Source: Bacteroidales bacterium UBA6360
Lineage (GTDB): Bacteria > Bacteroidota > Bacteroidia > Bacteroidales > UBA932
Assembly (NCBI GenBank): GCA_002440085.1
Contig: DJRM01000108.1
Location: 5,837 to 16,436, forward strand
DNA: 10,600 nucleotides
Reading direction: 5' to 3'
This document shows, in pieces, positions 8,873 through 10,600 of this stretch (its first letter is position 1; each line of letters begins with the position of its first letter). The notes beneath the pieces are model-generated. The model was given only the letters and a program-made list of their open reading frames with translations, searched no databases and was not told where the DNA came from. Made by a program: the position numbers and the translations under genes.

Positions 8873-10269
8873 TTGTAAAGTGTGAAGTTATCGAAGTACA
8901 TCTCACATACCCTGTTCTCTTCCTTCATGCTGGCAGGATTGTAGTTTTGGCCGTCCAGAGTCATGAACGGACGGAACGTACGATTGCCTTTCTGGTTGCC
9001 GTCAGGCTTAGGGAAATTTATTTCATATTCCAATGTCTGCCATTCCCCATTCAATGAAATGTCAGCCGAATTATCCGGCAACTGCTTTGTGCTTCCGACA
9101 TCTATTCGAGGCACCAGCTGCACCGTGCCTTTCCACAAATACTGAACTCTTATGCCCTTGTATTCAGACGGGTCGATGCCCTGAGCAACGATCGCTTCCC
9201 TCAGAATGGTGAAGTATCCGGACGCATTCGTAGATTTCGGATCAACTTCAGCCTTCAGAACCTTTCCCATGCCACTCGGATTGTCGACCACGGACAGGGT
9301 GGAGCCGCCTTTTTGGAAAGCGCTGAATGAACCATCCTCAAAGTCAGCGAACACCGCCGAATGGCTAATCTTGAACTCCATCTCGGCCTTCGCACCCGCA
9401 GGAATGCCGGTGCCGTCAGCCGGTATTGTCTTCGAACCGACCAGCTCTTCCTTTCTGCCAATCGTAGCATAGACGCTGACGGTCCTGCCGGCATGGCCCG
9501 GAGTTATCATCATGTAGAAAGTCGAAGCCTCCGAAGAGAGGAGAGCCGGTGAAGTGACTGTGAGGCTGATTTCAGGGCTGCCTGCAGTGAGCGCAAGTTC
9601 TCCGGTCGCCAGATTCACGCTTCCTTCTGTCACGGAGAGTTTCTCCCCCTCGCCGTCAAGGCTGACGCGCAGAGCCGAAACCTCAAGATTCGCCTCCTCG
9701 GTGGTCAGATTTATGGCGAGAACCGAAAGCGCGTGTTTGAAACTCAGGTCCACCTTGCCGGTTCCGTTGTTTTTCGCCGTTGTCGAAGCATAGAGGAAAT
9801 CGGTTCCGGAAAGGTGGTCGAGGTTGCCGGCAGCGGCCTGGGTCTGCGCAGCAGGCAGCGTGAATTTCACCGCAAGAGGGTCGGTACCGGTCTCAGAGCT
9901 ATAAGGATAGTAGGCATAGGTCAGATAGTCCGTACCCTTCTCGGCAAGATAGTTCTCCGGAGCGTCGAAAGAAGTGGACGAACCGGACTCCTTCGCAAGA
10001 ATCTTCCCGTTCTCCAGCCTGTCCGCCGCGCCCGTGCCGGCCTCGGCCGCCGAGCTGCCCTTATACCAGAAAATCCCGACGGCATCGTCCTTTTTCCAGG
10101 CCGTCTCGACGGCGCCGCCGTCCGTATGCGTTGTCTTTGTCGCGACAACATCTGCGACAATCTCGACACCGTGCGTTTCTTCCTGATGATTCTCATCCAC
10201 CACATCAGCAGTCTTCCCGCAGCCGACAACAGCCGTGACCGCAAGGATACCAAACATAATCTTTTTCAT
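8869..10269 (-). CDS. Surface lipoprotein: fimbrillin-like N-terminal half fused to a jelly-roll-like C-terminal half
   Basis: This is a 466-aa lipoprotein. The start at 10269 was chosen because it gives a compact lipoprotein signal peptide (MKKIMFGILAVTAVVGC, C17 lipidated); the frame is open further upstream, with another ATG at 10302 and a TTG at 10395, but both would bury that signal. Acidic residues follow the cysteine (D22, D25, E26), compatible with surface export. Residues about 30-302 look like the fimbrillin family: VVATKTTHTDGGAVETAWKK, DDAVGIFWY, DYLTYAYYPYS, LSFKHALSVLAINL and FYMMITPG are typical motifs. Residues about 305-466 look like a galactose-binding or CBM-type jelly roll: FADFEDGSFSAF, VVDNPSGMGKVLKAEV, GEWQTLEYEI, and a terminal YFDNFTLYK strand. 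The stop overlaps the SusC start by 4 bases, so translation is probably coupled and the product may work with that transporter as a ligand-binding partner. A role as a pilus subunit is possible but less likely in this context. The domain calls are by motif only. Confidence 0.85.
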   Translation of the reverse strand: MKKIMFGILAVTAVVGCGKTADVVDENHQEETHGVEIVADVVATKTTHTDGGAVETAWKKDDAVGIFWYKGSSAAEAGTGAADRLENGKILAKESGSSTSFDAPENYLAEKGTDYLTYAYYPYSSETGTDPLAVKFTLPAAQTQAAAGNLDHLSGTDFLYASTTAKNNGTGKVDLSFKHALSVLAINLTTEEANLEVSALRVSLDGEGEKLSVTEGSVNLATGELALTAGSPEISLTVTSPALLSSEASTFYMMITPGHAGRTVSVYATIGRKEELVGSKTIPADGTGIPAGAKAEMEFKISHSAVFADFEDGSFSAFQKGGSTLSVVDNPSGMGKVLKAEVDPKSTNASGYFTILREAIVAQGIDPSEYKGIRVQYLWKGTVQLVPRIDVGSTKQLPDNSADISLNGEWQTLEYEINFPKPDGNQKGNRTFRPFMTLDGQNYNPASMKEENRVCEMYFDNFTLYK

Positions 10270-10302
10270 AACAGTCAAAGTATTATCAATTATAATATTC
10301 AT

Positions 10303-10341
10303 AAAAAAAACACGGGAAAACACGCTCCCACTAATTTTCCC
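10303..10341 (-). terminator. Intrinsic terminator or attenuator hairpin before the lipoprotein gene
   Basis: On the minus strand, GGGAAAA (10341-10335) pairs perfectly with TTTTCCC (10320-10314) across a 14-base loop. After three bases (GTG) there is a run of eight T (10310-10303). This is the form of a rho-independent terminator, of modest strength because four of the seven pairs are A-T. The 5' arm is built from the last three sense codons of the small ORF, and the stop TAG of that ORF begins 2 bases after the arm. A shorter GGGA (10329-10326) in the loop could pair with the same 3' arm. The hairpin lies 33 bases before the lipoprotein start, so it either ends the upstream transcript or attenuates read-through into the operon. 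Folding energy was not computed. Confidence 0.6.
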
Positions 10342-10489
10342 ACTCGCTCCATGTCTCCATTTTGCTGATTCCGTTGCCGTTGCCGCTCTGGGCAAACCCC
10401 GTCTCAGCGGCGAAGGACTGCATGGAAACAGACGGCGCCTGATAGCCTGTGCATAGGAGGGACTGCCCCCCCCGAATCGATTTTTTCAT
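10331..10489 (-). CDS. Small ORF, 52-aa peptide of unknown function
   Basis: An ATG at 10489 opens 52 codons ending in TAG at 10331-10333; an in-frame ATG six bases earlier (10495) would add Met-Ile. The product starts MKKSIRGGQSLLCTG, continues YQAPSVSMQSFAAETGFAQS, then a Gly/Asn stretch (GNGNG), and ends in an aromatic, acidic tail (METWSEWEN). The order of a basic start, Y-x-A-P-x-V, a GFA-S motif, a Gly/Asn-rich linker and a Trp/acidic tail resembles short uncharacterised peptides that, from memory, are common near fimbrillin-type genes in Bacteroidales; this resemblance is inference. There is no clear signal peptide or lipobox, since Cys13 lies too close to the start. It begins 26 bases after the stop of the upstream gene and precedes the terminator hairpin. 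A run of eight G falls in codons 6-8. It could be a real peptide, a leader peptide, or a chance ORF. Confidence 0.55.
   Translation of the reverse strand: MKKSIRGGQSLLCTGYQAPSVSMQSFAAETGFAQSGNGNGISKMETWSEWEN
10466..10473 (-). repeat. Homopolymer G8 tract inside the small ORF
   Basis: Eight consecutive C on the plus strand read as eight G in the small ORF (codons Arg6-Gly7-Gly8). Tracts of this length can change length by replication slippage and are also frequent sites of sequencing error. With eight G the 52-codon frame is intact. With nine the frame stops after 28 codons. With seven it stays open through the hairpin and joins the frame of the downstream lipoprotein. Confidence 0.75.
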
Positions 10490-10521
10490 AATCATGATGG
10501 TTAATAGTTAAACATTTGTAA

Positions 10522-10600
10522 TTATTTGAACGACACCTTGTCGTAGTTCTTCTTCTCCTTCCACACAGGATCTTCTATAGACGTCACTTTCTTCCCGAGG
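10522..10600 (-). CDS. C-terminal end of an unidentified gene (5' part beyond the window)
   Basis: Reading the minus strand from the right edge gives 25 full sense codons, LGKKVTSIEDPVWKEKKN then YDKVSFK, followed by TAA at 10524-10522. The tail is lysine-rich and hydrophilic with a final Ser-Phe-Lys. No family can be assigned from so short a piece. The frame was chosen because it matches the codon style of the neighbours and ends in an ordinary terminal stop; another frame also stays open across this short stretch, so the call is tentative. The small peptide ORF starts 26 bases further on the same strand, so the two probably share a transcript that meets the hairpin at 10341-10303. Confidence 0.5.
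   Translation of the reverse strand, partial: LGKKVTSIEDPVWKEKKNYDKVSFK

Noticed and set aside
10276..10282. TACTTTG on the minus strand, close to the Bacteroides -7 promoter motif (TAnnTTTG).
   Set aside because: The spacing within the motif is one base short, no TTTG-type -33 element was seen at the right distance, and the implied transcript would start almost on the ATG. Not called as a promoter.
10270..10395. A 5' extension of the lipoprotein gene to the TTG at 10395 or the ATG at 10302.
   Set aside because: The extension is Arg/Ser-rich, runs through the terminator hairpin and places the lipoprotein signal peptide internally. The ATG at 10269 gives a standard signal peptide and lipobox.
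10235..10456. A plus-strand frame of 73 codons with a hydrophobic segment.
   Set aside because: It is antisense to the lipoprotein start, the hairpin and the small ORF. Its hydrophobic, AT-rich part is the complement of the leader region, and it has no recognisable pattern.
1..10600. Search for insertion sequences, attachment sites, tRNAs, CRISPR arrays or riboswitches.
   Set aside because: The genes are packed with gaps of 4 to 13 bases from the lipoprotein gene leftward. No transposase, direct-repeat array, cloverleaf or known aptamer pattern was seen by eye on either strand.

Overview
The window is part of a polycistronic, minus-strand outer-membrane nutrient-uptake locus from a Bacteroidota genome, probably of the order Bacteroidales. 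The basis is two SusC-type TonB-dependent transporters paired with SusD-type lipoproteins, a fimbrillin-type lipoprotein, and no strong Shine-Dalgarno sequences. The composition is moderately GC-rich by eye, which fits Alistipes-like or related gut Bacteroidales better than classical Bacteroides; the genus is a guess.

Reading along transcription, from right to left: (1) the last 25 codons of an unidentified gene (10600 to 10522). (2) A 52-codon small ORF (10489 to 10331) containing a run of eight G. (3) An intrinsic terminator-like hairpin with a T8 tract (10341 to 10303); its 5' arm is made of the last codons of the small ORF. (4) A 466-aa lipoprotein with a fimbrillin-like N-terminal half and a jelly-roll-like C-terminal half (10269 to 8869). 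(5) A canonical SusC of 1056 aa (8872 to 5702), overlapping the lipoprotein gene by 4 bases. (6) Its SusD partner, 622 aa (5692 to 3824). (7) A second, divergent SusC of 1060 aa (3819 to 637). (8) The first 207 codons of a second SusD (623 to the left edge).

Gaps among genes 4 to 8 are -4, 9, 4 and 13 bases, so they almost certainly form one transcript. SusC/SusD pairs work as 'pedal-bin' importers: the SusD lipoprotein captures a glycan or peptide at the surface and closes over the SusC barrel, and TonB powers import. The leading lipoprotein is plausibly a surface ligand-binding partner of the first pair. No glycoside hydrolase, sulfatase, peptidase, sensor or sigma/anti-sigma gene lies in the window, so the substrate cannot be named.

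The least ordinary part is the 250 bases in front of the lipoprotein gene: a short peptide ORF whose stop codon abuts the 5' arm of a terminator hairpin, 33 bases before the operon's first gene, with no convincing promoter after the hairpin. That layout would suit translation-coupled attenuation. No tRNA, rRNA, CRISPR array, insertion sequence or attachment site was seen, and no stretch over 300 bases lacks a gene.
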